DNA from: Oscillospiraceae bacterium
GTDB taxonomy: Bacteria > Bacillota > Clostridia > Oscillospirales > Ruminococcaceae
NCBI GenBank assembly: GCA_031285645.1
Contig: JAITVU010000071.1
Span: 1 to 12,450, forward strand
Length of the DNA: 12,450 bases
Direction: 5' to 3'
The notes under the pieces are model-generated. The model did not search any database and was not told where the DNA came from. It worked only from the letters and a program-made list of their open reading frames with translations. Shown in pieces: positions 7,571-12,412 of the stretch (the stretch's first letter is position 1; the number at the start of each line of letters is the position of its first letter). Made by a program: the position numbers and the translations under genes.

Positions 7571-8410
7571 ATGAAAATGCTTAAAAATAGCCTGGGATTT
7601 TTCAGGCGGCCGTCAACCCTGATCGCGGCGGTCATCTTTCTCATATTGATCATTGTATGCCTGTTCGGCACATCGATCGCCCCCTATCCCCCGTATGAGC
7701 AGAATCTGGAGAACAAATTGCAGCCCCCCGGAGGCGGCCATTTGTTCGGAACGGATGACTTTGGCCGGGATCTGTTCAGCCGGGTTCTGGCCGGGGCGAA
7801 GTATTCGCTGTCGGCGGGGCTCGTCTCCGTTCTGGTCGGCCTTACGGGCGGGTTGCTGCTCGGCGTTCCCGCCGGTTACTACGGCGGCTGGCTCGACAGG
7901 CTTGTGATGCTGATCTGTGACACCATGCTGGCTTTCCCCGGTATCTTGATGGCCATGGCGCTTTCGATGGTGCTCGGGCAGGGACGCTTTACGCCGATGA
8001 TTGCCGTCGGCATCAGCTCCATCCCCGTGTTTGCGCGCCTGGTGCGCTCGCAGTTTCTTTCCATACGCGAGCGGCAGTATATTGAGGCGGCCCGCGCCGC
8101 GGGCGCCGGGGATCTGCGTATTGCGCTGTTCTACATCCTGCCCAATGCTTTTGGCACTGTTATGGTGCAGGCGACGCTGCGCATGGGCACGGCCATCATC
8201 ACGGCGGCGACCCTCAGTTTTCTCGGCCTCGGCGCACAGCCTCCGGAACCGGAATGGGGATCGATGCTCAATGCCGCGCGGGCCTATTTTTTCAGCGCGC
8301 CCCACCTCGCCGTTTTTCCCGGCCTTGCCATAACCATAACGGTGGTGGCTGTCAATATACTCGGCGATTCCCTACGGGATTATCTGGACCCCAGGCTCCG
8401 GGAACGTTAA
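7571..8410 (+). CDS. ABC transporter permease, DppC/OppC family
   Basis: This is a 279-residue inner-membrane permease, the usual DppC/OppC length. It has an N-terminal transmembrane helix (about residues 15-37), the conserved FGTDDFGRDLFSRVL (about 58-72) and later spans. The EAA loop YIEAARAAGAGDLRI is followed by LPNAFG and by TLSFLGLGAQPPEPEWG, all hallmark DppC motifs. The protein ends in DYLDPRLRER. The start lies just after the dppB-like stop, and its ribosome binding site (GGCGGTGA) overlaps the end of the upstream gene, which suggests translational coupling. An in-frame ATG two codons later is an alternative start. The 233-bp stretch downstream carries two back-to-back cloverleaf palindromes before the isomerase gene. 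Confidence 0.95.
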   Translation: MKMLKNSLGFFRRPSTLIAAVIFLILIIVCLFGTSIAPYPPYEQNLENKLQPPGGGHLFGTDDFGRDLFSRVLAGAKYSLSAGLVSVLVGLTGGLLLGVPAGYYGGWLDRLVMLICDTMLAFPGILMAMALSMVLGQGRFTPMIAVGISSIPVFARLVRSQFLSIRERQYIEAARAAGAGDLRIALFYILPNAFGTVMVQATLRMGTAIITAATLSFLGLGAQPPEPEWGSMLNAARAYFFSAPHLAVFPGLAITITVVAVNILGDSLRDYLDPRLRER

Positions 8411-8429
8411 CAAGGCTGTTTTTATAGCC

Positions 8430-8503
8430 GGTTAACTTAAAAATGCTACCGCGTTTTTAAGACGCGACGCATGCCGCGCACCGCTCTACGAGCGGTGTTA
8501 ACC
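8430..8503. repeat. Cloverleaf palindromic element, copy 5
   Basis: A 74-bp element after the dppC-like gene. Outer stem GGTTAAC (8430-8436)/GTTAACC (8497-8503). The hairpins are AT-rich 8436-8461 (CTTAAAAA/TTTTTAAG), a weak central one near 8464-8479 (CGCG/CGCG) and 8480-8496 (ACCGCT, loop CTACG). It directly abuts copy 6, which has the opposite orientation. Confidence 0.7.
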
Positions 8504-8599
8504 TTGCCGCATAGTCAGTTGCACGCCGAAGGTGTGCCAGCGGGCGTATACCCGCTGGTTGAAAATGCAAATTCATTTTCAACTTAACTGACTATATAA
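8503..8599. repeat. Cloverleaf palindromic element, copy 6
   Basis: A 97-bp element with ends CTTGCCGCAT and TGACTATATAA, as in copy 3. The 10-bp outer stem is ATAGTCAGTT (8511-8520)/AACTGACTAT (8586-8595). The hairpins are 8521-8537 (GCACGCC, loop GAA, one G-T pair), 8538-8557 (CAGCGGG/CCCGCTG) and 8558-8583 (GTTGAAAATG/CATTTTCAAC). It lies just upstream of the isomerase gene. Confidence 0.85.
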
Positions 8600-8643
8600 C
8601 TGAATATAAACGATTGTGAAGTCATTTTTACGGGAGGTTTAAA

Positions 8644-9096
8644 ATGAATATTATTATCGGCGGTGATCGTTCCGGTTTTGAACTGAAACAAAAAGTACTT
8701 AAAAAACTTGAGGCGGACGGGCACGCCGTCACCCATGTCGGCAGCTATTCGGCCGATGAAAACGTTGATTTCCCCGATGTGGCGCGCAAAATATGCAAAG
8801 CCATCCTCAGCGGCGACGCGCAGCGCGGCATTATGGTCTGCGGGACCGGCGTCGGCGCCGCGATTGCGTGCAACAAGGTGCGCGGTATCCGCGCTTCCGT
8901 TGTCCACGATATCTATACGGCGCATCAGTGCGTGGAGCACGACGATGTTCAGGTGATGGCCATGGGCGGACAGATTGTCGGCGACGTCGTCGCTTACGAG
9001 CTGATCGATCTCTTTTTAAACGCCCGCTACTCCGGCGATGAGATGTACCGAATCCGCCTGGAAAAACTGGAACAAATGGAAGTCGACAAGGATTGA
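8644..9096 (+). CDS. RpiB/LacA/LacB family isomerase, atypical phosphate-binding residues
   Basis: This 150-residue cytoplasmic protein matches RpiB in full length and fold signature. MNIIIGGDRSGFELK corresponds to the usual GxDHxGFxLK. CGTGVGAAIACNKVRGIRA carries the catalytic cysteine at residue 66, and EHDD holds the ring-opening histidine at residue 99. Both positions agree with E. coli RpiB numbering. The residues that grip the sugar phosphate in true RpiB are altered. The His of DH is Arg9; HND reads HDD; and the C-terminal GGRH motif reads GDEM, losing its arginine. RpiB-fold enzymes acting on unphosphorylated substrates are known (for example DhuI), so the substrate here may not be ribose 5-phosphate (inference). 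GGGAGG lies 6 bases before the ATG. It is the last gene of the island before a strong terminator. Confidence 0.9.
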   Translation: MNIIIGGDRSGFELKQKVLKKLEADGHAVTHVGSYSADENVDFPDVARKICKAILSGDAQRGIMVCGTGVGAAIACNKVRGIRASVVHDIYTAHQCVEHDDVQVMAMGGQIVGDVVAYELIDLFLNARYSGDEMYRIRLEKLEQMEVDKD

Positions 9097-9155
9097 TATC
9101 GACGTACGGGAGCGCTCACGGAGCATTCCAAAAGTACTGACAACAATTAATAAAC

Positions 9156-9190
9156 AAAAACCGGCGTCCAATAATTGGACGCCGGTTTTT
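9156..9190. terminator. Bidirectional rho-independent terminator
   Basis: A perfect 16-bp stem (AAAAACCGGCGTCCAA, loop TAA) with an A-run on one side and a T-run on the other. It lies between the convergent isomerase (+) and ArsC/Spx-like (-) genes and can stop both. Confidence 0.95.
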
Positions 9191-9195
9191 GCCTG

Positions 9196-9555
9196 TTACT
9201 GAGTGACCACAAGTTTTTCACTCCATTGCTTCTCATTAAACCCAATCAGGATAAAATCTTTCGCGATCAAAAGCGGCCTTTTAACCAGCATACCGTCCGT
9301 CGCCAGCAATGCGAGCTGATCCTCTTCGCGCATTTCGGGCAGCCGATCCTTGAGCTTCAGTTCCTTGTAGAGAAGGCCGCTCGTATTAAAAAATCGCTTC
9401 AAAGGCGCTCCGCTCAAGGCATGCCAGGCCCTGAGCTCGTCCAATGCGGGATTCTCGGTTTTAATCTCCCTCGGCTGGAACTCAATGTGATGATCCTCCA
9501 GCCATTTCTTTGCCTTTTTACATGTCGAGCAGTTGGTGTAGCACAAGAAAACCAT
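9196..9555 (-). CDS. ArsC/Spx-family thioredoxin-fold protein
   Basis: This is a 119-residue small soluble protein of the ArsC/Spx/YffB superfamily. The N-terminus VFLCYTNCSTCKKAKKWL carries a CxxC at Cys9-Cys12, and an extra Cys5 is present. The conserved GMLVKRPLLI, with the family's Lys-Arg-Pro, lies near residues 88-97. Relatives include arsenate reductases, the redox regulator Spx, MgsR and uncharacterised ArsC-like proteins. No arsenic resistance genes are nearby, so a general thiol-redox or regulatory role is as likely as arsenate reduction. The start has a strong AAGGAGG site. A TTGTAT-17-TATAAT promoter lies directly upstream, though its predicted RNA start would fall within or next to the ribosome binding site. 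The gene ends against the isomerase gene across a shared bidirectional terminator. Confidence 0.9.
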   Translation of the reverse strand: MVFLCYTNCSTCKKAKKWLEDHHIEFQPREIKTENPALDELRAWHALSGAPLKRFFNTSGLLYKELKLKDRLPEMREEDQLALLATDGMLVKRPLLIAKDFILIGFNEKQWSEKLVVTQ

Positions 9556-9572
9556 CTCATCCCTCCTTTTTT

Positions 9573-9601
9573 ATTATATCAAACACATAAATAAGATACA
9601 A
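9573..9601 (-). promoter_or_regulatory. Candidate promoter of the ArsC/Spx-like gene
   Basis: On the minus strand: TTGTAT (9601-9596), 17-bp spacer, TATAAT (9578-9573). The -10 is only 17 bases from the start codon, so the leader would be about 10 bases and would keep little of the AAGGAGG site. The true start of transcription may lie further upstream in this AT-rich gap. Confidence 0.5.
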
Positions 9602-9665
9602 ATTGATTATTAAGTTGTAATTTTCAATATTATTTATTTTAATTTTAATAATATTTATTTTTCTA

Positions 9666-9694
9666 TTGACATTATTAATCACACCTGATATTAT
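9666..9694 (+). promoter_or_regulatory. Strong sigma-A-type promoter of the DUF2089/SHOCT operon
   Basis: A consensus TTGACA at 9666-9671, a 17-bp spacer ending in TGA, and TATTAT at 9689-9694, which also gives an extended -10 (TGA-TATTAT). RNA should start near 9701, about 33-54 bases before the candidate start codons. Confidence 0.85.
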
Positions 9695-9699
9695 GTGTG
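9680..9699. promoter_or_regulatory. Inverted repeat over the -10 box, possible operator
   Basis: CACAC (9680-9684) and GTGTG (9695-9699) form a 5-10-5 inverted repeat centred on the -10 hexamer of the DUF2089 promoter. This would be a natural site for a repressor, possibly the HTH-bearing DUF2089 protein itself (inference). Confidence 0.35.
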
Positions 9700-9733
9700 T
9701 AAAGGCCCAACAAATATTTATTGACTGCATAGA

Positions 9734-10126
9734 TTGCGGAAAGGAGAATGCTTTATACAAGGAAGTATACCGCAAAAATGCCCCGCATGCGCACAGGAAA
9801 TGACCGTCCGCCTTCTGCGGTGTTCCGCATGCCAAACCGAGGTTCAGGGCGCATTCAGCCTCGACCGTTTTTCGAGGCTCTCGCCCGAAAACCTCAATTT
9901 TCTCGAGATTTTCATCCGCTGCCGCGGCAGCCTCAAGGATGTCGGCGCGATTCTGGATATTTCTTATCCGACGGCGCGCAACCGATTGGACGCCTTAATC
10001 GCGGCGCTCGGTTTTGAGGATACCTCCTCCGCAGCGGCGCGGCGCATGGATATTCTTACCCAGCTTAAGGAAGGGCTTATTACCACCGAAGAAGCGCTCA
10101 TTGCGCTCGGTGAAAATAATAATTAA
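9734..10126 (+). CDS. DUF2089 family protein (zinc ribbon plus helix-turn-helix)
   Basis: This encodes about 130 residues from the TTG at 9734, or about 123 from the ATA at 9755. The N-terminal zinc-ribbon has two Cys pairs, CPAC and CSAC. DUF2089 hallmarks follow: FSRLSPENLNFLEIFIRCRG, then SLKDVGAILDISYPTARNRL, which reads as an HTH. The function is not established; a transcription factor is plausible. The start is unclear. The TTG at 9734 has no Shine-Dalgarno. The best AAGGAG (9741-9746) is correctly spaced only for the rare codon ATA at 9755. The ATG at 9748 is 1 base from that site and in another frame, and it would join the DUF2089 frame only if the A-run at 9774-9778 were one base shorter. 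A strong promoter lies at 9666-9694. The SHOCT-like gene follows 30 bases later, a pairing seen elsewhere in Clostridia. Confidence 0.82.
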   Translation: MRKGECFIQGSIPQKCPACAQEMTVRLLRCSACQTEVQGAFSLDRFSRLSPENLNFLEIFIRCRGSLKDVGAILDISYPTARNRLDALIAALGFEDTSSAAARRMDILTQLKEGLITTEEALIALGENNN

Positions 10127-10156
10127 AGGGGGAGCGGCTTCGCGCCGCGCACGGCT
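10125..10156 (+). promoter_or_regulatory. Ribosome binding site separated from its start by a hairpin
   Basis: AAAGGGGGAG at 10125-10134 lies 22 bases before the ATG of the SHOCT-like gene. A hairpin at 10134-10148 (GCGGC, loop TTCGC, GCCGC) fills the gap and leaves GCACGGCT, 8 bases, between stem and ATG. When folded, the spacing becomes normal. Confidence 0.5.
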
Positions 10157-10591
10157 ATGAATGAAGAACGCACAATGATTTTGGAAATGCTCAAGAACGG
10201 CGACATTACGGTTGAGGAGGCGGAGCGCCTTATGGACGCCATACCCAGGGAAAGCGACAGCCTCACTGTCAAGGCATCCGGCGCTCAGGGCCTGGCGCCC
10301 AAACGCATTGTTGTGCTTGTCACTGAGGACGACAAGGCGAAGGTCAATGTCAAGGTCCCCTTTTCCCTGGTAAGGGCAGGCCTCAAGATCGGCAAGGCAT
10401 TCGGCGGATTCAGCGCCAGGAACGCCGACAGCGAAGCGGAGGCGCGGGCATTCGAGATGCTTCAGGAACTGGATATCGATGAGATTCTGGCCAGCATCAG
10501 CGACGGCGAAATAGAACTGCCCTATACCATGGTTGATGTGGATAATATTGAAGACGGCAAGGTCCAGCATGTTAAGGTTACACTGGAATAA
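10157..10591 (+). CDS. SHOCT-like domain protein, partner of the DUF2089 gene
   Basis: This is a 144-residue soluble protein. Residues 6-29 (TMILEMLKNGDITVEEAERL and on) form a SHOCT-like helical hairpin, the short 'level of gene product plus TVEEA' motif often found at the start of DUF4097/YvlB-type proteins. The rest is an acidic mixed alpha/beta region without recognisable catalytic motifs and without a membrane span. It lies 30 bases after the DUF2089 gene and should be co-transcribed. Its ribosome binding site, AAAGGGGGAG, is separated from the ATG by a small GC hairpin. Folding of that hairpin leaves an 8-base gap, close to ideal spacing. Its stop codon shares one base with the start of a MITE-like repeat. 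Function unknown; an anti-sigma or partner role for the DUF2089 protein is only a guess. Confidence 0.85.
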   Translation: MNEERTMILEMLKNGDITVEEAERLMDAIPRESDSLTVKASGAQGLAPKRIVVLVTEDDKAKVNVKVPFSLVRAGLKIGKAFGGFSARNADSEAEARAFEMLQELDIDEILASISDGEIELPYTMVDVDNIEDGKVQHVKVTLE

Positions 10592-10676
10592 TACCAATAT
10601 CCGTCAAGTCGCTCAGAACACGTTTTACCTAAAACGCATCGCTCATTTTTATCTGCTTTTAATTGGATATTGGTAT
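10591..10676. repeat. MITE-like element, copy 2
   Basis: An 86-bp element with perfect 12-bp inverted ends ATACCAATATCC (10591-10602) and GGATATTGGTAT (10665-10676). The interior contains an inner hairpin (CGTTTTA/TAAAACG near 10621-10636) and sequence shared with 4531-4634. Its first base is the last base of the SHOCT-like stop codon. Confidence 0.8.
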
Positions 10677-10730
10677 AAGCATGTACTCGCGGCATCAGCC
10701 TTACACTGCATGTGGATGTAAAACTGCGTA

Positions 10731-10769
10731 TAACAAAGCGGCAGGAATTGAATTCCCGCCGCTTTGTTA
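10731..10769. terminator. Long hairpin, probable terminator of the DUF2089/SHOCT operon
   Basis: A 39-base near-perfect hairpin: a 12-bp outer arm TAACAAAGCGGC, one A-C mismatch, then GGAATT-G-AATTCC. Only a broken T-rich tail (TTTGTTACATTATTTT) follows, so it is not a textbook terminator, but position and stability suit transcript end formation. Confidence 0.5.
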
Positions 10770-10911
10770 CATTATTTTGGTTTGTTAAATAATATCGTGG
10801 CAAGCCTGTCGCAGGCTTTAAAACAAACGGGACGCCTGTTTTCATTTTTATTACTATATAAATGTGGCATTTTGGCCGCCGCAGTCCGCTATAAACGGAT
10901 TGCCTATATAA
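10770..10911. other. Non-coding gap with a small hairpin
   Basis: It contains a 7-bp hairpin at 10802-10818 (AAGCCTG, loop TCG, CAGGCTT), the same 7-3-7 size as some cloverleaf arms, and AT-rich ACTATATA/CCTATATAAT strings. It could be a decayed cloverleaf element. It lies 3' of convergent genes. Confidence 0.4.
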
Positions 10912-11232
10912 TCATTGCACTGTAACAGGCGGTGTTTCAAGCTTCAGTATGAGCTGGCGCGCCAGCCTTATCGGCGCGGGCAGAAGTCCCCGGAACCGAT
11001 GCGTGTATACGCGCGCCTGCTCCAAATATTCCCCGCCCAAAAGGTACTCCCTGCCCATAAAAGTAAAGGCGATGCCCGCATCGTCGACGCCATCTATCTG
11101 GAACATGGACCGGAACTCCCCGGGCATGTATAGTTCCGAACTGAGATCAACCAGTGCAAAACCGCAAATGGCTCCCATTAGTATTAACGCAAGCAGAAAG
11201 GCAGCGGCAAAATGTCTCGCTTTAAGCAGCAT
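10912..11232 (-). CDS. Hypothetical small protein with N-terminal signal or membrane anchor
   Basis: This is a 106-residue protein that I do not recognise. It begins with a basic head (MLLKARH) and a strongly hydrophobic stretch (about residues 8-28), followed by a polar domain. The layout suggests a secreted or membrane-anchored protein facing outwards. A Cys at residue 23 sits in the hydrophobic stretch without a convincing lipobox. AAAAGGGG lies about 5-9 bases before the ATG, supporting the start. The gene is preceded on its strand by the terminator of the nitrilase-like gene, so it is probably a separate transcription unit. I could not find a convincing promoter: a TTGCTG-17-GATAAA pair would start RNA inside the ribosome binding site. 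Confidence 0.6.
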   Translation of the reverse strand: MLLKARHFAAAFLLALILMGAICGFALVDLSSELYMPGEFRSMFQIDGVDDAGIAFTFMGREYLLGGEYLEQARVYTHRFRGLLPAPIRLARQLILKLETPPVTVQ

Positions 11233-11357
11233 GTCATATCCCCTTTTTATCGTTGTTAATCACGCCTACAGCAACATTATGGGCATCTTTTCGACATCTT
11301 AGACGCCGTTTTGCAGCCATAAATCAGATTTTTTCGCGTTGGCGCCTTCGGTTACAA

Positions 11358-11390
11358 AAACGCCCCCTGGACTATGGCCAGGGGGCGTTT
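11358..11390 (-). terminator. Rho-independent terminator of the nitrilase-like gene
   Basis: A perfect 13-bp stem (AAACGCCCCCTGG/CCAGGGGGCGTTT) with a 7-base loop. On the minus strand it ends in GTTTTTGT. It begins 19 bases after the stop codon of the nitrilase-like gene. Confidence 0.92.
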
Positions 11391-11409
11391 ACTATAAACT
11401 CAACCCGAT

Positions 11410-12099
11410 TTACAGCAGTTCCTTCCTGTGCATTGCGTAAAGTCGCCTGCTCAGGCAAAATCGCTGGGGCAAGGCCGAAAGATCATCGGCGCGCAGTTTT
11501 GCCGTCATGGGTATTTTAAGATTGGGGGACACCAAAAAACCGTCGTCATGTTTTGTCATGGTCCTCGGCACGCAGACACAGTTAAAAGCGTTCGTCACCG
11601 CAACCGTAAAGACCGGATTGCTCTGCGCCGCGCCCCATATTCCGGCAACAACCATACTGCTGTTATAATCGCCCTTCGCTATATACTGCGAGCCAATGAT
11701 TATATGAGCACCCATGTCGCTCGCCACACGCGCCACCTCGGGATGATAAATATCCACATCGACGCAAAGCGCCACGCCGCCAAACTCCGTCGCCAAAACC
11801 TCCAGAACCGTGCTGCGTTTATTCCCCCGGGACGCCGTATTCCAAAAAATATTTTTCTGCGCGCCCAGAACACGGCCCTCCGGCGATATCAGGCACATAC
11901 ACTGATAACCCATCAACATAAACCGCTCCGGCACAAGATAAACTTCGTAATGCTTGGCATACTTGCAGCAGCGGCTTATATATTCCTTTGACTGCTCCTC
12001 CGGGACGGCGGCGCCGGAATCAGACGCAAACGCGACAAAATTGCTGCCCCATACGGGCGAACCAAACGGCTCGATAACACCGAGAAACAACTCCGTCAT
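11410..12099 (-). CDS. Carbon-nitrogen hydrolase (nitrilase superfamily), short N-terminus
   Basis: This is a 229-residue cytoplasmic protein, shorter than typical nitrilase-superfamily members (about 260-300). GGVALCVDVDIYHPEVARV (residues 107-125) matches the family's nucleophile region, with Cys112 as nucleophile and the HPE after it. GAQKNIFW supplies the catalytic lysine (Lys82). The catalytic glutamate is doubtful: the usual VVFPE strand seems to read VAFASD (residues 22-27), and the only PE-like motif upstream of Lys82, VPERF (Glu58), sits too close to it. The start is well bounded, since an in-frame TGA lies 33 bases upstream with no other start between. An ext-10 promoter (12151-12179) precedes it and a strong terminator follows. 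It may be a divergent amidase or a non-catalytic homologue. The family acts on amides, nitriles and N-carbamoyl compounds; the substrate here is unknown. Confidence 0.85.
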   Translation of the reverse strand: MTELFLGVIEPFGSPVWGSNFVAFASDSGAAVPEEQSKEYISRCCKYAKHYEVYLVPERFMLMGYQCMCLISPEGRVLGAQKNIFWNTASRGNKRSTVLEVLATEFGGVALCVDVDIYHPEVARVASDMGAHIIIGSQYIAKGDYNSSMVVAGIWGAAQSNPVFTVAVTNAFNCVCVPRTMTKHDDGFLVSPNLKIPMTAKLRADDLSALPQRFCLSRRLYAMHRKELL

Positions 12100-12150
12100 C
12101 CACTCACCCCATTTGCCGGCCCAAAAACGAATTCATTATATATTTATTAT

Positions 12151-12179
12151 ATTATAGCAAAAACCAAACCGTCCTGCAA
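12151..12179 (-). promoter_or_regulatory. Promoter of the nitrilase-like gene
   Basis: On the minus strand: TTGCAG (12179-12174), 17-bp spacer ending in TGC, TATAAT (12156-12151), so an extended -10 with consensus hexamer. RNA would start near 12144, giving a leader of about 45 bases. Confidence 0.8.
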
Positions 12180-12307
12180 CAAATGTTACTTTTAACACGC
12201 GGGCTACATGCAAATTTTGCTGGCTCAATCCCGCGGATAATACCTTTCGCCACGGAGACAATATAACCGTGAGCGGCCTCAGCCGTATCGGTAAAATCAC
12301 TGCGGTT
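12180..12307. other. Gap between divergent genes without a convincing gene
   Basis: It is GC-richer than the other gaps and partly open in several frames on both strands. No frame has a start codon with a ribosome binding site or a recognisable protein, so it may be decayed coding sequence or a plain leader region. Confidence 0.4.
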
Positions 12308-12336
12308 TTGCTTACTCCCGATATTTCTTTTATACA
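12308..12336 (+). promoter_or_regulatory. Candidate promoter for the gene at the right edge
   Basis: TTGCTT at 12308-12313, 17-bp spacer, TATACA at 12331-12336. RNA would start near 12343, followed by a strong ribosome binding site AAAAGGAGG at 12363-12371. Confidence 0.5.
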
Positions 12337-12412
12337 TTTAAGGCGAATTCACTTTATTACACAAAAGGAGGTTTCGGATTATACGCCCCAGTTGGGTTTA
12401 ATCCATGACTAT

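Noticed and set aside
9557..9835. A 92-codon minus-strand frame upstream of the ArsC/Spx-like gene
   Set aside because: It is made of AT-rich low-complexity codons, overlaps the promoters of both divergent genes and has no family features.
12152..12337. A 61-codon minus-strand frame
   Set aside because: It has no ribosome binding site, overlaps the nitrilase-like promoter and shows no known motif. Part of it looks protein-like, so a decayed gene is possible but unsupported.
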